Below the pieces are notes generated by a model, which was given only the letters and a program-made list of their open reading frames with translations, had not been told where the DNA came from and searched no databases. Both the position numbers and the translations under genes were made by a program. A stretch of 64,000 bases of DNA. It comes from Streptomyces violaceusniger (lineage in GTDB: Bacteria; Actinomycetota; Actinomycetes; Streptomycetales; Streptomycetaceae). The stretch covers positions 2,356,001 to 2,420,000 of the forward strand of contig BJHW01000001.1 of assembly GCA_005405945.1 (NCBI GenBank). The letters run 5' to 3'. How positions within the stretch are numbered: the first letter of the stretch is position 1; each line of letters starts with the position of its first letter. This document shows, piece after piece, positions 19,640 through 28,949 of this stretch.

Positions 19640-19662
19640 CCTCCGCGCACCGGGCGCGGAGG
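19640..19662 (-). promoter_or_regulatory. Expression-platform hairpin of the cobalamin riboswitch
   Basis: Nine-bp arms CCTCCGCGC (19640-19648) and GCGCGGAGG (19654-19662) follow the aptamer on the minus strand. The hairpin shares bases with the closing P1 stem, so the two may be mutually exclusive. It could be a terminator or a sequestrator. Confidence 0.5.
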
Positions 19663-19842
19663 TGCCAGCAGGTCTTCGGACTCGGGCTCGTCCGGACGGG
19701 GCCCCTTCCCGGTGCTCGTCCGCGACGGCCCCACGGCCGTCACGGACTCCTCCCAGTGGTGTCACATGCCCCGCCCGTCCCCCTCACCGCTGCGCGTCAG
19801 TTCCGGATTCGCACCGGATTCCCTGGCCTCGGATGTGGCACG
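19661..19842 (-). promoter_or_regulatory. Cobalamin riboswitch upstream of the btuFCD-type operon
   Basis: On the minus strand a full B12 box AGTCCGAAGACCTGC is present (19682 down to 19668), together with the 5' CCAGGGAATCCGGTGCGAAT and the CTGACGCGCAGCGGTGAG core elements. A P1-like stem pairs 19835-19841 with 19661-19667. It is read as a cobalamin aptamer that shuts off the ABC importer when B12 is plentiful. Confidence 0.9.
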
Positions 19843-20002
19843 ACTGGCTCCCCGAGACTACCAAGAGCGTCGAACGGCCACGTCTCGAGGTCGGTCCGGC
19901 CGCCGTTCCAGGAGCGGCAGCGCCGCCCATCGACACCGAGTCGGCCGGCTCCACCGCCCGGGCCGGATCCTGGTGCCCATCGGCCGGACAGAGTGGCGCC
20001 GG

Positions 20003-20077
20003 TCAGTGGAACTGCCCGACCTGGCAGTCGCCCGCCGGCCGCTGGGTGATGACGTTCAGCCGGTTCACCATGTTCAT
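20003..20077 (-). CDS. Possible 24-residue leader peptide upstream of the riboswitch
   Basis: A short frame reads MNMVNRLNVITQRPAG then DCQVGQFH and stop, with GAGGG 7 bases before ATG 20077. It lies about 160 bp upstream of the cobalamin aptamer on the same strand. No similarity is recognised. The rest of the 19843-20224 interval shows no gene. Chance occurrence is quite possible. Confidence 0.25.
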   Translation of the reverse strand: MNMVNRLNVITQRPAGDCQVGQFH

Positions 20078-20224
20078 GAACGAGCCCTCAGACGAGATGG
20101 CCCGCCCCCCTGTGACACGCCCGCGTGTGACCTGCGTCTCCCCGCCACCGGGCCCACTGAGCCAAACAGTTGTACGCTACGGCTCGGTCCGATCGACGGA
20201 ATACAACGGGGAGACAAAGTCATC

Positions 20225-20764
20225 GTGAGCGAGCGAGCCGGCAGAATACGTTCCCTTCCTACCTACTCCGCCGTCTCGGGGGTGCTCACCGGGACGATCG
20301 CGCTGTACATCGCGCTGGTCGCCTTCGGCAACATCACCGACTTCGACACCAATCAGCAATTCGTCCGCCATGTCCTGGCGATGGACACCACGTTCAAGGA
20401 CGACGACCTGATGTGGCGGGCCATCACGTCCACCGCGCTCCAGGACACCGCTTACGTGGCCATCATCGTCTGGGAGAGCATCGCCGCCCTCGTCCTCCTC
20501 GCCGGGACGGCCATGTGGGGCACGGGACTGCGCGGAGGCAGCGTCCGCCGCGCCCGTCAGGCCAGCACCGTGGGCCTGTTGATGCTGATGCTGCTGTTCG
20601 GCGCCGGGTTCATCGCCATCGGCGGCGAGTGGTTCGCCATGTGGCAGTCCAAGACGTGGAACGGGCTGGAGGCCGCCACGCGCGTCTTCCTGATCTCCGG
20701 GATCGTACTGCTGCTCATTCACCTGCTCGCGGCCGAGCGGACCGAGCCCGACTCCACGGACTGA
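20225..20764 (+). CDS. DUF2165 family small integral membrane protein
   Basis: 179 residues from GTG 20225 with GGGGAG upstream. Four hydrophobic helices are evident (GTIALYIALVAFGNITDF, ALVLLAGTAMW, VGLLMLMLLFGAGFIAIGG, VFLISGIVLLLIHLL). The segment NITDFDTNQQFVRHVLAMDT with a later WESIAA and GGEWFAMWQS is characteristic of DUF2165. Function is unknown; it is a polytopic inner-membrane protein with no obvious operon partner. Confidence 0.85.
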   Translation: MSERAGRIRSLPTYSAVSGVLTGTIALYIALVAFGNITDFDTNQQFVRHVLAMDTTFKDDDLMWRAITSTALQDTAYVAIIVWESIAALVLLAGTAMWGTGLRGGSVRRARQASTVGLLMLMLLFGAGFIAIGGEWFAMWQSKTWNGLEAATRVFLISGIVLLLIHLLAAERTEPDSTD

Positions 20765-20830
20765 CGGGGACGCCGGGCGCACGGGCGGGTGCGCGGCGGC
20801 GGGCTTGGCGGGCGTTGGCATCACGGCGCC

Positions 20831-22699
20831 TCAGGCGGGTGGCAACGCGGCAGCGGCCGATCCGGCGAGATCGGTGGCCAGTTCGCAGGGTCGCCCCTTG
20901 GGGCCCGCCCCCTTGAGGACGAGGGCCACCCGCTCGGTGCCCTGCACCCGGTCCAGGCCGGTGTAGTCACGGTGGACCACCTCGACGCGGCAGCTCCCCG
21001 GGCCCTCGTCCTCCGGCAGCACGATGGCCTGGTGATCGCTCAGCTTGGTGGACCGGGCGCCCTTGTCGCTCGGCAGGTTGCCCTGGTCGAATCGCAGGTC
21101 CACCTCCAACTCGTTGGTGGTGCTCTTCCACTGACAGTCCCAGCGGCCGAATCCGACGTCCGGGTCCCGGGCGTCGATACCGGGCACCTTCTCCAGTGCC
21201 TTGACGTCAAGAAGCGTGCACGCGTCCTGGTGAGCCAGCGAGTTGGACGGGAAGCTCGGGGAACGCCGGGGGATCTCACCCCGGTTGAGCACGTTGACCG
21301 CGAATCGCGTGGCGATATCGGCGGTGTCGCACAACGGCTGCTTGATCTCGGCAGGCTGTCTCGCGACCGCGGTGATCCGAAGGCTGTTGTCGCGAGCGCC
21401 GGTCACCGCCATGGCTCGCACGCACTCGTCGCCCTCGGCGGCGCGCTCCACGACGGTGACCCTGCCCCTGGTCTTCCTCTTCACGGCCTCCGGCAGCGAA
21501 TCGGCGTCGAGCTCCACCCTGACGTCCACGACCTCCTCGTCACGCTCCTTCAGGTTGACGTCGCAGCGGTTGAAGTTGCCCTCATCACGCTTCAGTTCGG
21601 CCACTTCGTACCGATGGAACACGGTGGGCTTCAGCAGGGCGCAGGGGTCGGCCGTGCGGGGGTCGCCGATGAAGCCCGCGGCGGCCGGTTTGCCCGGTGC
21701 CGGGGTGGCCTTGTCCCCGGATCCGTCCCCCAGGCTCATCACGGTGAACGGAACGGCGATGGCCAGCGCCGTGACGGCGGCGGCGCAGGCCAGGAGTAAA
21801 GGACGGCGCCCGACCAGCGTCGCCGTGCGGCGCGTGAGCCCTCCCGCCGGGATCTGGCCGCGCGTCAGGACGTCCGTGTAGGGCATGGTCGACGGGGCCG
21901 TCGGGAGGGTCGGGAACTGGTCCGGGGGTCCCGCGATGTCCGTGAGGGCGGCGAGCGCCTCGGCGGCGGTGGGCCGGGCCCCGGGGTCGCGCTGGAGCAT
22001 CGCGGTGAGGAGGCCCCCGAGCGGTCCGACCTGGGGGCTGATGGCCTCCAGCCGGACCACCCGCCCGGCGCCGCGCAGCGGCGGGGTCCCCGTCACCAGC
22101 CAGTGCATGGTGGCGCCGAGGGAGAACACGTCGGACGCGCGCTCGGGCGCTCCCCGGAACGCCTCGGGGGCGGCGAAGAAGGGGGTGAGGCTGACCGGCC
22201 CGTTGGGCGTGATCGTCTCACTGCCGTCCACCCGGTACGCGGCGCCGAAGTCGGTCAGCTTGGCGACCCGGTCGGGTGTGATCACGATATTGCCGGGCTT
22301 GACGTCGCAGTGCACGATGCCCTTGTCGTGCAGGGCCGCCAGCGCGGCCGCGATCTGTGCGCCGATGTGCGCCGCGAGTTCGGGGGCCATCTTGACCGGG
22401 ACGTCCAGGCTGCCGCCGGTCACATGCTCCATCACCAGCCAGAACGTGGCGTTCCTGCCCTTGCCCGCGCGGACGGCGTCGTAGAGGGTCACCACGTTCG
22501 GGTGGCTGAACTTCGCCAGAGCGCGGGCTTCGGCCAGCAACTCGTCGAAGTCGGCCTGGCCGCTGTCCTCGAGCAAGGCCCGCTTGAGGACGACGGACCG
22601 GCCCAGCTCCGTGTCGACGGCGAACCAGACCGCGCCCCTCCCTCCCTCAACGGGCCCCTTGGTGAGCCGGTACTTGCCGACCTTCTCCCCCCGCCGCAC
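20831..22699 (-). CDS. Membrane-anchored Ser/Thr protein kinase (PknB-type)
   Basis: 622 residues from GTG 22699 behind a GGGAGGGGAG site. Kinase domain 1-270: glycine loop EGGRGAVW, catalytic Lys in VVLKRALL, HRD-equivalent HCDVKPGN, DFG in KLTDFGAAY, and PFFAAPEAF in the activation segment. After a linker, one transmembrane helix (LLLACAAAVTALAIAVPF, about residue 305) leads to an extracytoplasmic region of about 300 residues with paired Cys (DPCALLKPT, ACTLLDVKA) but no PASTA repeats. The outside domain probably senses a ligand. An FHA-domain gene lies 1.2 kb away. Confidence 0.92.
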   Translation of the reverse strand: MRRGEKVGKYRLTKGPVEGGRGAVWFAVDTELGRSVVLKRALLEDSGQADFDELLAEARALAKFSHPNVVTLYDAVRAGKGRNATFWLVMEHVTGGSLDVPVKMAPELAAHIGAQIAAALAALHDKGIVHCDVKPGNIVITPDRVAKLTDFGAAYRVDGSETITPNGPVSLTPFFAAPEAFRGAPERASDVFSLGATMHWLVTGTPPLRGAGRVVRLEAISPQVGPLGGLLTAMLQRDPGARPTAAEALAALTDIAGPPDQFPTLPTAPSTMPYTDVLTRGQIPAGGLTRRTATLVGRRPLLLACAAAVTALAIAVPFTVMSLGDGSGDKATPAPGKPAAAGFIGDPRTADPCALLKPTVFHRYEVAELKRDEGNFNRCDVNLKERDEEVVDVRVELDADSLPEAVKRKTRGRVTVVERAAEGDECVRAMAVTGARDNSLRITAVARQPAEIKQPLCDTADIATRFAVNVLNRGEIPRRSPSFPSNSLAHQDACTLLDVKALEKVPGIDARDPDVGFGRWDCQWKSTTNELEVDLRFDQGNLPSDKGARSTKLSDHQAIVLPEDEGPGSCRVEVVHRDYTGLDRVQGTERVALVLKGAGPKGRPCELATDLAGSAAAALPPA

Positions 22700-22981
22700 G
22701 ACGACACTCCCCTCCCGCGAGACCAGAACCGCTGCTGTCTGCCGTTACCGCACGCGGGTCGAACTTACTGCGTACACGGAAAGACACGTACCGTTTGCGG
22801 CTCTCGTGAGGGCGGTGCGGGGTTCGGCCCGCGCCGGAGGCGCATCGGACCTGGCCGATTGAGAGGGGAATTCACCCACCACTCCAGAAATCTTCACCTT
22901 TGTGGAGGTTGCGGTGTTGCGGAAGCACATGCGACGGGAGCAGGCGCCACGGTCACATGCCCCGGCACCGCCCCCTTCCGG

Positions 22982-23764
22982 CTAGGAGTGGGTGACCTTG
23001 AGGCCGGATATATGGACTTCGCCGTAGTTGTCGTCGTCGCAGGGGTCCGAGTTGCCGCAGTTGGCCTGCGTGTACGCCCCCGCCTTGAAGTAGTTGGTGT
23101 CGCCGTCGGAGGAGATCGTGGTCTCGCGCTCCCCGTTGTAATAGGCGTCGATCTTCCCGTTCCGCGCCACGAACTTGGCCTCGAACTCGGTGCCCAGCTC
23201 GTAGTCGTCGGTGACGAGGTGGTGGTGGGCGTCGTCGCCGTCGGTGATGTAGAGCTTGCTGCCTTCGAGGCGGAAGACCGTGACATCGTCGTCCCCGCCG
23301 TGGATCTGGGCGCCGACCAGGTGCGGCTTCTCCTCGGGGAGCGCGGTGAACGCCTCCTTGACCACGAGGGTGTGGGTGCCCTCGGTGGTCGGCCAGCCGG
23401 CCTCCTCCTCCCCGTCGTCGGTCATCTCCCGCAGCTCGGCGCGCGGGTAGTTGGAGCCACCCGTCGTCACACCGTTGACGGAGGATCGGAACTGGACCGC
23501 GTCGCAGTCCCCGGTGACCTGGAACCAGGGCTCGGCGGAGAAGGTGGCGAGATCGGGCTGGGTGACCTCGGTCGGGTCCTCGTCCTCGCCGGTGGGCAGG
23601 GTCAGCTTCCAGTTGGTCAGGTCGAGGACATCGGCGGGGTACTCGCACTGGGCGGCCGGGGTGCGGTGGCGGGCGGGGACGTCGGCCTGCGCCGGGAGCG
23701 CGAGGGCGGCCGTCGAGGCAGCCACGGTGATGCCCGCGAGGACGGCGGTGCGCATGCACCTCAT
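22982..23764 (-). CDS. Secreted alginate lyase, polysaccharide lyase family 7
   Basis: 260 residues from ATG 23764 after GGAAGGAG. A signal peptide (AVLAGITVAASTAALALPAQA) precedes a single PL7 jelly-roll. All three family motifs are present: RAELRE, QIH (in VGAQIHGG) and YFKAGAYTQ. It cleaves alginate by beta-elimination; Ile in QIH is usually associated with action on guluronate-containing stretches. Marine alginate is the obvious substrate, but soil streptomycetes also carry PL7. It is monocistronic. Confidence 0.95.
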   Translation of the reverse strand: MRCMRTAVLAGITVAASTAALALPAQADVPARHRTPAAQCEYPADVLDLTNWKLTLPTGEDEDPTEVTQPDLATFSAEPWFQVTGDCDAVQFRSSVNGVTTGGSNYPRAELREMTDDGEEEAGWPTTEGTHTLVVKEAFTALPEEKPHLVGAQIHGGDDDVTVFRLEGSKLYITDGDDAHHHLVTDDYELGTEFEAKFVARNGKIDAYYNGERETTISSDGDTNYFKAGAYTQANCGNSDPCDDDNYGEVHISGLKVTHS

Positions 23765-23803
23765 GGGGTGCTCCTTCCTGTTCGGTTGACGACAGGCATG
23801 GTT

Positions 23804-23841
23804 CGCCGCCGTTTCCGGGACGGGTCCCGAAAACGGCGGCG
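23804..23841 (-). terminator. 18-bp-arm hairpin downstream of the FHA gene
   Basis: Arms 23804-23821 and 23824-23841 pair with one mismatch around a 2-base loop, between the FHA stop (23863) and the alginate lyase start (23764). It insulates the two same-strand genes. Confidence 0.7.
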
Positions 23842-23862
23842 GTCAGCGCGGAGCGGCCCGGG

Positions 23863-24657
23863 CTACGCCTCGGGCGCGGGATCGGGCCAGAGGGCGTCGT
23901 CCTCGATGAGGTCCAGATCGGGCGGTACGAGCGTGGTGGACTCCACCAGCCCCTTGAGCAGGTTGTGCAGCAGACCGTTGTCGGCGGGGCGGCCCTGGGA
24001 CTTGTCGTGCATCACCGGGTATCTGAAGCCGGTGCCGTGCAGACGGCGGCGTACGGCCTCGACCCGGTACTCGATCTTGCGCTCGTTCCAGCCCGCGCCC
24101 GGGCGGAGGTAGGTGAGCTGCTTGGCCGCCGTGGCGTACGTCAGGGGGCGCGGATCCTCCTCGTACAGCAGATACCGCTGGCCGAGGACGACCAGCAGCA
24201 GCCGTTCGTCGTCGTCGAGCGGCCAGATCTCCGGCCGAAGCGTCTCGGCGCGCCGCCGCGACACCGGCCCCTGGTCGTCATGGCCCGCCACATACAGCTC
24301 GACCAGGTGCTCACGGTAGCCGGAGCCCTTGACGAAGAGCGGGGTGTAGCCGGTGTCGAGCGGGATCGGCTCGGTGCTGAGGTGCATCATCGTGCCGCGC
24401 GGCAGCCGGACGAGCTGCCGCCCGGTGTTCCGCAGCCACCACTGCCCCTGGCGATACGTCAGCTCGCCGTGCCGCCGGCTCACCCGGAGGTCGTCCACGC
24501 CGACGCCCAGGTCCACGTCCGGCTTCTCGCCCCGCCCGAAGCGGACCGTCAGCCCCGGCCGGGGCGGGGCGCTCAGGTCGCCGGTCACGGTGCGGGCGTG
24601 CAGCATCCCGGGCGTGCTGGGCGCGACTCCGCGCGCGAGGCTGGCGGAGAGGGGCAT
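23863..24657 (-). CDS. FHA-domain protein
   Basis: 264 residues from ATG 24657, with GAGGAGAC upstream. The FHA fold lies at about residues 25-90: VRFGRGEKPDVDLGV, then the phosphothreonine-binding LRVSRRHGEL and WWLRNTG. The C-terminal half contains an additional helical region (TYATAAKQLTYLRPGAGWNERKIE broken into ATAAKQLTYL and NERKIEYRVEAVRRRL) that looks like a winged-helix. It probably reads out Ser/Thr phosphorylation, perhaps from the kinase at 20831-22699. That link is by proximity only. Confidence 0.85.
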   Translation of the reverse strand: MPLSASLARGVAPSTPGMLHARTVTGDLSAPPRPGLTVRFGRGEKPDVDLGVGVDDLRVSRRHGELTYRQGQWWLRNTGRQLVRLPRGTMMHLSTEPIPLDTGYTPLFVKGSGYREHLVELYVAGHDDQGPVSRRRAETLRPEIWPLDDDERLLLVVLGQRYLLYEEDPRPLTYATAAKQLTYLRPGAGWNERKIEYRVEAVRRRLHGTGFRYPVMHDKSQGRPADNGLLHNLLKGLVESTTLVPPDLDLIEDDALWPDPAPEA

Positions 24658-24854
24658 CGGCGGTCTCCTCGGTTCGGGCGATTCTCGACACGCGCGCGGA
24701 CACGCACACCACCAGGATCCGCGCCCTCCTCCGGGACCCGTCCCGAAACAGCCCACGCGAGGGGAACATGCCCCGTGGCCGAGGCTCATAGACTGCCGCG
24801 AGCATTTTGACGGGTTCGTGCGTGGCGGCGCGGGAGCCTGCTCGAAGAAGCCGG

Positions 24855-25013
24855 TCAGTGGCGGTGGAGCGGGCCCGTGCCGACGCCGCCGCGCCGGGCG
24901 ATCTCGCGGACGTCGACGGCGCAACCCTGCTCGGCGAAGACCGCACCGGCCGCCTCGATGATCGCGGCGGGCATCGACGTCGTCCCGTCCGATTCCCGCA
25001 CGGCGCCGAGCAC
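24855..25013 (-). pseudogene. TetR regulator N-terminal remnant
   Basis: A 52-residue frame reads IIEAAGAVFAEQG then DVREIARRGGVGTGPLHRH and stops. This is the TetR helix-turn-helix, which in intact proteins continues as LYRHFPTKE. The whole ligand-binding domain is missing. The remaining 24658-24854 interval shows no other gene. It is a decayed gene. Confidence 0.65.
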
Positions 25014-25133
25014 CCGCGCTCGATGCGGCTCGCCCCCGATGGCTCCTACGCTTGATCGTCCGGACCCGGCCGGCGCTCCGAGCCCGGCTCGCCGCGCCGC
25101 CGGGACCTACTCCGATCCCCAGGAGGGACGCGT

Positions 25134-26423
25134 ATGAGCAGCACCGTTCCGGCCCGACCCGAGTCCGTGTTCACCTACGGCGCGCCGGCGCTGAAGTTCG
25201 GGCCGGGAGCATCCGACGAGATCGGTTTCGACCTCTCCCAGCACGAGGTCCGCCGTGTCCTCGTGATCACCGACGCCGGGGTGGCCGCCACCGGCGCGCC
25301 ACACCGCATCGCCGAACGGATGACCGCGTTCGGCATCGAGGCCCATGTCTTCGACGGCGTGCGTGTGGAGCCCACCGACGTCAGCCTGCGGGAGGCGGTC
25401 GACCACGCGCGGGCGTCGGGCCCGTGGGACGCCTTCGTCGCGGTGGGCGGCGGCTCCAGCATCGACACCGCCAAGGCCGTCAACCTGCTCAGCACCAACC
25501 CCGGCACGCTGATGGACTACATCAACGCGCCCGTGGGCAGGGCGCTGGCGCCCGAGAAGCCGCTCAAACCGCTGGTCGCGGTACCCACCACCACCGGAAC
25601 CGGCTCGGAGTCCACCACCATCTGCGTGCTCGACGTGCTGGAGCTCAAGGTGAAGACCGGCATCAGCCACGCCCGGCTGCGGCCCACGCTCGCGGTCATC
25701 GACCCGGACCTGACCCTCACCCTGCCCGCCGGGGTGACCGCCGCCAGCGGCATGGACATCCTGTGCCACGCGCTGGAGAGCTACACGGCCCGCCCGTACG
25801 ACACCTACCCGCGCAAGCGCCCCGAGCAGCGGGTGCCGTACTGCGGCGCCAACCCCATCTCCGACGCGTGGTCGGAACGGGCGCTGCAGCTGCTCGCGCG
25901 GTCCTTCCGTACCGCGGTCCGCGACGGGGGCGACCCCGAGGCGCGCTCCGACATGGCTCTCGCGGCCACCTTCGCCGGACTCGGCTTCGGCAACGCGGGC
26001 GTGCACATCCCGCACGCCAACGCGTACCCGATCGCCGGGCGGGTGAAAGACTTCCACCCCGCCGGCTACCCCGCACACGAGCCGATGGTGCCGCACGGGA
26101 TGGCCGTCTCGCTCACCGCGCCCGAGGCGTTCCGCTTCACCTTCAGCGCCGGGCCCGAGCGGCATCTGCGGGCCGCGGAACTCCTCGCCCCGGACATGGC
26201 CCGCCCCGCCGACCCGGCCGAGCATCTGCCCACCGCGATCCAGCGGTTGATGCGCGACATCGGCATGCCCGACGGCATCGGCGGTGTCGGCTACGACAAG
26301 GGCGACATCCCCGCACTGGTGGAAGGCGCCATGAAGCAGCAGCGGCTGCTGGCCACCGCCCCGCGCGAGGTCACCGAGGACGACCTCGCCGGGATCTTCG
26401 ACCGCTCGCTGTCGCTCTGGTGA
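25134..26423 (+). CDS. Hydroxyacid-oxoacid transhydrogenase (iron-containing ADH family)
   Basis: 429 residues from ATG 25134 behind AGGAGGGA. Motifs are GGGSSIDTAKAVNLL (NAD site), PTTTGTGSEST, DILCHALESYTARPY, and HIPHANAYPIAG with the metal-binding histidines. The length and the RPYDTYPRKRPEQRVPYCGANP insertion segment match the ADHFE1/HOT group, which couples 4-hydroxybutyrate oxidation to reduction of 2-oxoglutarate to D-2-hydroxyglutarate without free cofactor release. It would channel gamma-hydroxybutyrate to succinate semialdehyde. It is monocistronic; the next gene is convergent, 10 bp away. Confidence 0.92.
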   Translation: MSSTVPARPESVFTYGAPALKFGPGASDEIGFDLSQHEVRRVLVITDAGVAATGAPHRIAERMTAFGIEAHVFDGVRVEPTDVSLREAVDHARASGPWDAFVAVGGGSSIDTAKAVNLLSTNPGTLMDYINAPVGRALAPEKPLKPLVAVPTTTGTGSESTTICVLDVLELKVKTGISHARLRPTLAVIDPDLTLTLPAGVTAASGMDILCHALESYTARPYDTYPRKRPEQRVPYCGANPISDAWSERALQLLARSFRTAVRDGGDPEARSDMALAATFAGLGFGNAGVHIPHANAYPIAGRVKDFHPAGYPAHEPMVPHGMAVSLTAPEAFRFTFSAGPERHLRAAELLAPDMARPADPAEHLPTAIQRLMRDIGMPDGIGGVGYDKGDIPALVEGAMKQQRLLATAPREVTEDDLAGIFDRSLSLW

Positions 26424-26432
26424 TCCCCTCGT

Positions 26433-27452
26433 TCACGGGGCCGGCCGCCAGCCCAGTGCCGGGGCGAGCTCGGTGGCGATGTCGGTGAGGATCTGCACGT
26501 AGTCCTCGTGGTCGAAGGTGAAGGGCAGCGCGAACGCCACCTCCTCGACCTCCCGGAACGCGGCGTGGGAGGTCAGCCGTTCGGCGATGTCCTCCGAGGT
26601 GCCGACGAGGTCGGGCGCGAACATCATGCGTGCGGGCCCCTGGGGCGTGGCGGTACGCGGCAGCCGCTGCTGGGCGTACCGCTCGTACTTCGCGCGCTGC
26701 TCCGGTGAGGCGGTGTCGGTGGGGATGACGACGAGCCCCTGGGAGACCCGGGCCCGGTCGCCGTCGGGGTGGTGGGCGCGGAAGGTCCGGATGTGCGAGA
26801 GCTGGATCCCGTCGAAGTCCTCGGACTCCTCCGCCTTCACCACACTGCTGGTGAGCAGGTTCATTCCGTGTTCACCGGCCCACTGGGCCGACCGCAGGCT
26901 GCCGCCGCCGTACCACATGCGGCGGCCGAGCCCCGGGGCGTGCGGCTGGACGCGGTCGGAGAACACCTCGAAGCCCTCGACACCGCTGAAGTCGGTGACC
27001 GGTTCGCCGCGTACGCAGTCCAGCAGCCGTCGCACACGCTCGTGGCTGAAGTCCTCGGCGTCGGCGGTGTCCGGGTGGAGCGCACCCTTGACCTGGTCGT
27101 AGTGGTGCGGCGGACCGGCGCTGACCCCCGGGTTGAGACGGCCCCCGGACAGGATGTCGACCGTCGCCAGGTCCTCGGCCAGCCGCAGCGGGTTCTCCCA
27201 TCCCATGGGGATGACGGCCGTGCCCAGTTCGATGCGGCTGGTGCGCTGCGAAACGGCCGCGAGGACGGCCACGGGAGAGGAGATGCCGTATTGCAGATGG
27301 CGGTGGCGCACCCAGGCGCTGTCGAAACCCAGCCGTTCGCCCAGTTCGATGATCTCGAGTGTCGACTCATGGCCCCGGCGGGGGTCGGCCTCGTCGAACA
27401 GCCCAATGGTCAAGAAGCCCAGCTTGCGCAGGGGTTTCGAGGTCAGCGGCAC
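26433..27452 (-). CDS. LLM class flavin-dependent oxidoreductase
   Basis: 339 residues from GTG 27452, with GGAGGA 5 bases upstream. The luciferase-like TIM barrel is clear: LGFLTIGLFDEADPRRGHES, GERLGFDSAWVRHRHL, RIELGTAVIPMGWENPLRLAEDLAT (split) and WYGGGSLRSAQWAGEHGMNLL. It uses F420 or FMNH2; the cofactor cannot be told from sequence. It lies downstream of a second LLM gene on the same strand (68-bp gap), so both may belong to one transcription unit behind the cysteine leader peptide. Confidence 0.88.
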   Translation of the reverse strand: MPLTSKPLRKLGFLTIGLFDEADPRRGHESTLEIIELGERLGFDSAWVRHRHLQYGISSPVAVLAAVSQRTSRIELGTAVIPMGWENPLRLAEDLATVDILSGGRLNPGVSAGPPHHYDQVKGALHPDTADAEDFSHERVRRLLDCVRGEPVTDFSGVEGFEVFSDRVQPHAPGLGRRMWYGGGSLRSAQWAGEHGMNLLTSSVVKAEESEDFDGIQLSHIRTFRAHHPDGDRARVSQGLVVIPTDTASPEQRAKYERYAQQRLPRTATPQGPARMMFAPDLVGTSEDIAERLTSHAAFREVEEVAFALPFTFDHEDYVQILTDIATELAPALGWRPAP

Positions 27453-27519
27453 AGGATTCCTCCAGCGTCCGCGGCGTACTCCGCCGCACACCATTGCCGT
27501 TCCATTGTCGCGGAGCGTT

Positions 27520-28655
27520 TCACCCGGACAGGGCGGGCGCCGCGGTGGCGGCGCGGTGGGCGAGTTCCTGGCGTACGAGGGGGATCAGATGGCGGCCGTA
27601 GTCGATGGCGTCGTCGAGCGGGTCGTAGCCACGGATGAGGAGGGTGGTGGCGCCGATGTCCACATAGTCCAGCAGCGCCTGGGCGACCGTCTCGGGGTGC
27701 CGACGAGGGCGGTGGTGTTGCCGCCCGCGCCGGTCGCGGTGGCGGTGGGGGTCCACAGCGCCCGGTCGTGGCGGTCGGCCTTGGCGGCGGCCGCGAGGAG
27801 CCGCTGGGATCCGGCGTTCTGGGGTGCGCGCTCGCCGTTCTGCTGGTGGAAGAACGGGCGTCCGGTCCCGGTCCTGATGGTGTCCAGGATGCGGTGGGCC
27901 CGTTCCCAGGCCAGCTCCTCGGTGGCGGCCAGGATCGGGCGGAAGGACACGCTGATCCCGGGCGCCTCGGCACGTCCGGCGGCTGCCGCGGCGGCGCGTA
28001 CGGAGGCGATCTGCTCGGCGGTCTCCGCGAGCGGTTCGCCCCACAGCGCGAAGGTGTCGGCGTGCTTGCCGCCCACCCGGTAGGCGGCCTCGGAGGAGCC
28101 GCCGAAGTACAGCGGGATGCCGGTGGCCCGGTGCGGCAGGACCTGGGCGGAGTAGTCCTCGAACCGGTAGTGGCGGCCCTCGTGGCTGAACGGCTCGGCG
28201 GAGGACCAGGCACGCCGCAGGATGCCCAGGTACTCGTCGGTGCGGCCGTAGCGCTCCTCCTTGCCCAGGTAGTCGCCGTCCTTGCGCTGCTCCGCGTCGT
28301 TGCCACCGGTGATGGTGTGCACGGCCACGCGCCCGCCGGTGAACTGGTCGAGGGTGGCGAAGCTGCGCGCGGCGAGGGTGGGGGCGACGAAACCGGGGCG
28401 GTGGGCGATGAGCAGGCCGATCCGCTCGGTACGGGCCGCCACGTGCGCGGCCACCTGGGTTCCGTCGGGCCGGCGGGAGCTGTAGCCGATGAGGATCCGG
28501 TCGAAGCCCGCGTCCTCGTGGGCGCGGGCGAAGCGGGTGGTGTACTCCGGGTCGATGGCCGGACCGGTGGCGGGCCGGGTCTCGGAGACCTCCTGGGTCT
28601 CGATCATGCCGATGAACTCGACCGACGACGTGGGCGACGGGGCGGATGCGGGCAT
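27520..28655 (-). pseudogene. LLM class FMN monooxygenase (alkanesulfonate type), frameshift near 27694-27697
   Basis: Start ATG 28655. The N-terminal 320 residues follow the SsuD/SfnG pattern: VEFIGMIETQEVSE, FDRILIGYSSRRPDG, AHRPGFVAPTLAARSFATLD, HTITGGNDAEQRKDGD and GIPLYFGGSSEAAYRVGGKHAD. After LVGTP the frame breaks in a run of four C (plus-strand GGGG 27694-27697). Adding one base restores ETVAQALLDYVDIGAT and the family C-terminus to the stop at 27520. Such enzymes release sulfite from sulfonates or sulfones with FMNH2. A Cys-containing leader peptide upstream supports a sulfur-scavenging role. Confidence 0.85.
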
Positions 28656-28844
28656 GGCTCAATTGCCTTTCGGGGCGGGCGAGTTGGGCGCGGCAGGGGC
28701 GGCGGACGCCGCGCCGCGCACACGAACACCACACATGCGCGTATGGAACGCACGGTGGCGAGGGAGAGGAATTCCGGGCCGGGCCGGTGGCAGGAGGCGG
28801 TCAGCTACGGGTGCCGAGCCTCCGGAGGGGGTGCGACCGTCCGG

Positions 28845-28919
28845 TCAGCGACAGAGGGCGCTGGAGGTGCGCAGATAGTCCACGTAGCGGCAGAGCACGC
28901 CCGGATGCGTCGAATGCAT
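28845..28919 (-). CDS. Putative cysteine-responsive leader peptide (24 aa)
   Basis: A frame from ATG 28919, with GGGGGA immediately upstream, reads MHSTHPGVLCRYVDYL then RTSSALCR and stop. The pattern VDxxR-xSSALCR with terminal Cys-Arg matches the short 'putative leader peptides' found upstream of sulfur-metabolism genes in Streptomyces, and the idea of Cys-codon attenuation known from actinobacteria. It sits 190 bp upstream of the sulfonate-type LLM gene on the same strand. It was found by reading the strand and is too short for usual gene finders. Confidence 0.65.
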   Translation of the reverse strand: MHSTHPGVLCRYVDYLRTSSALCR

Positions 28920-28949
28920 ATCCCCCATGGTCGTGACCACGGGAGCCGC

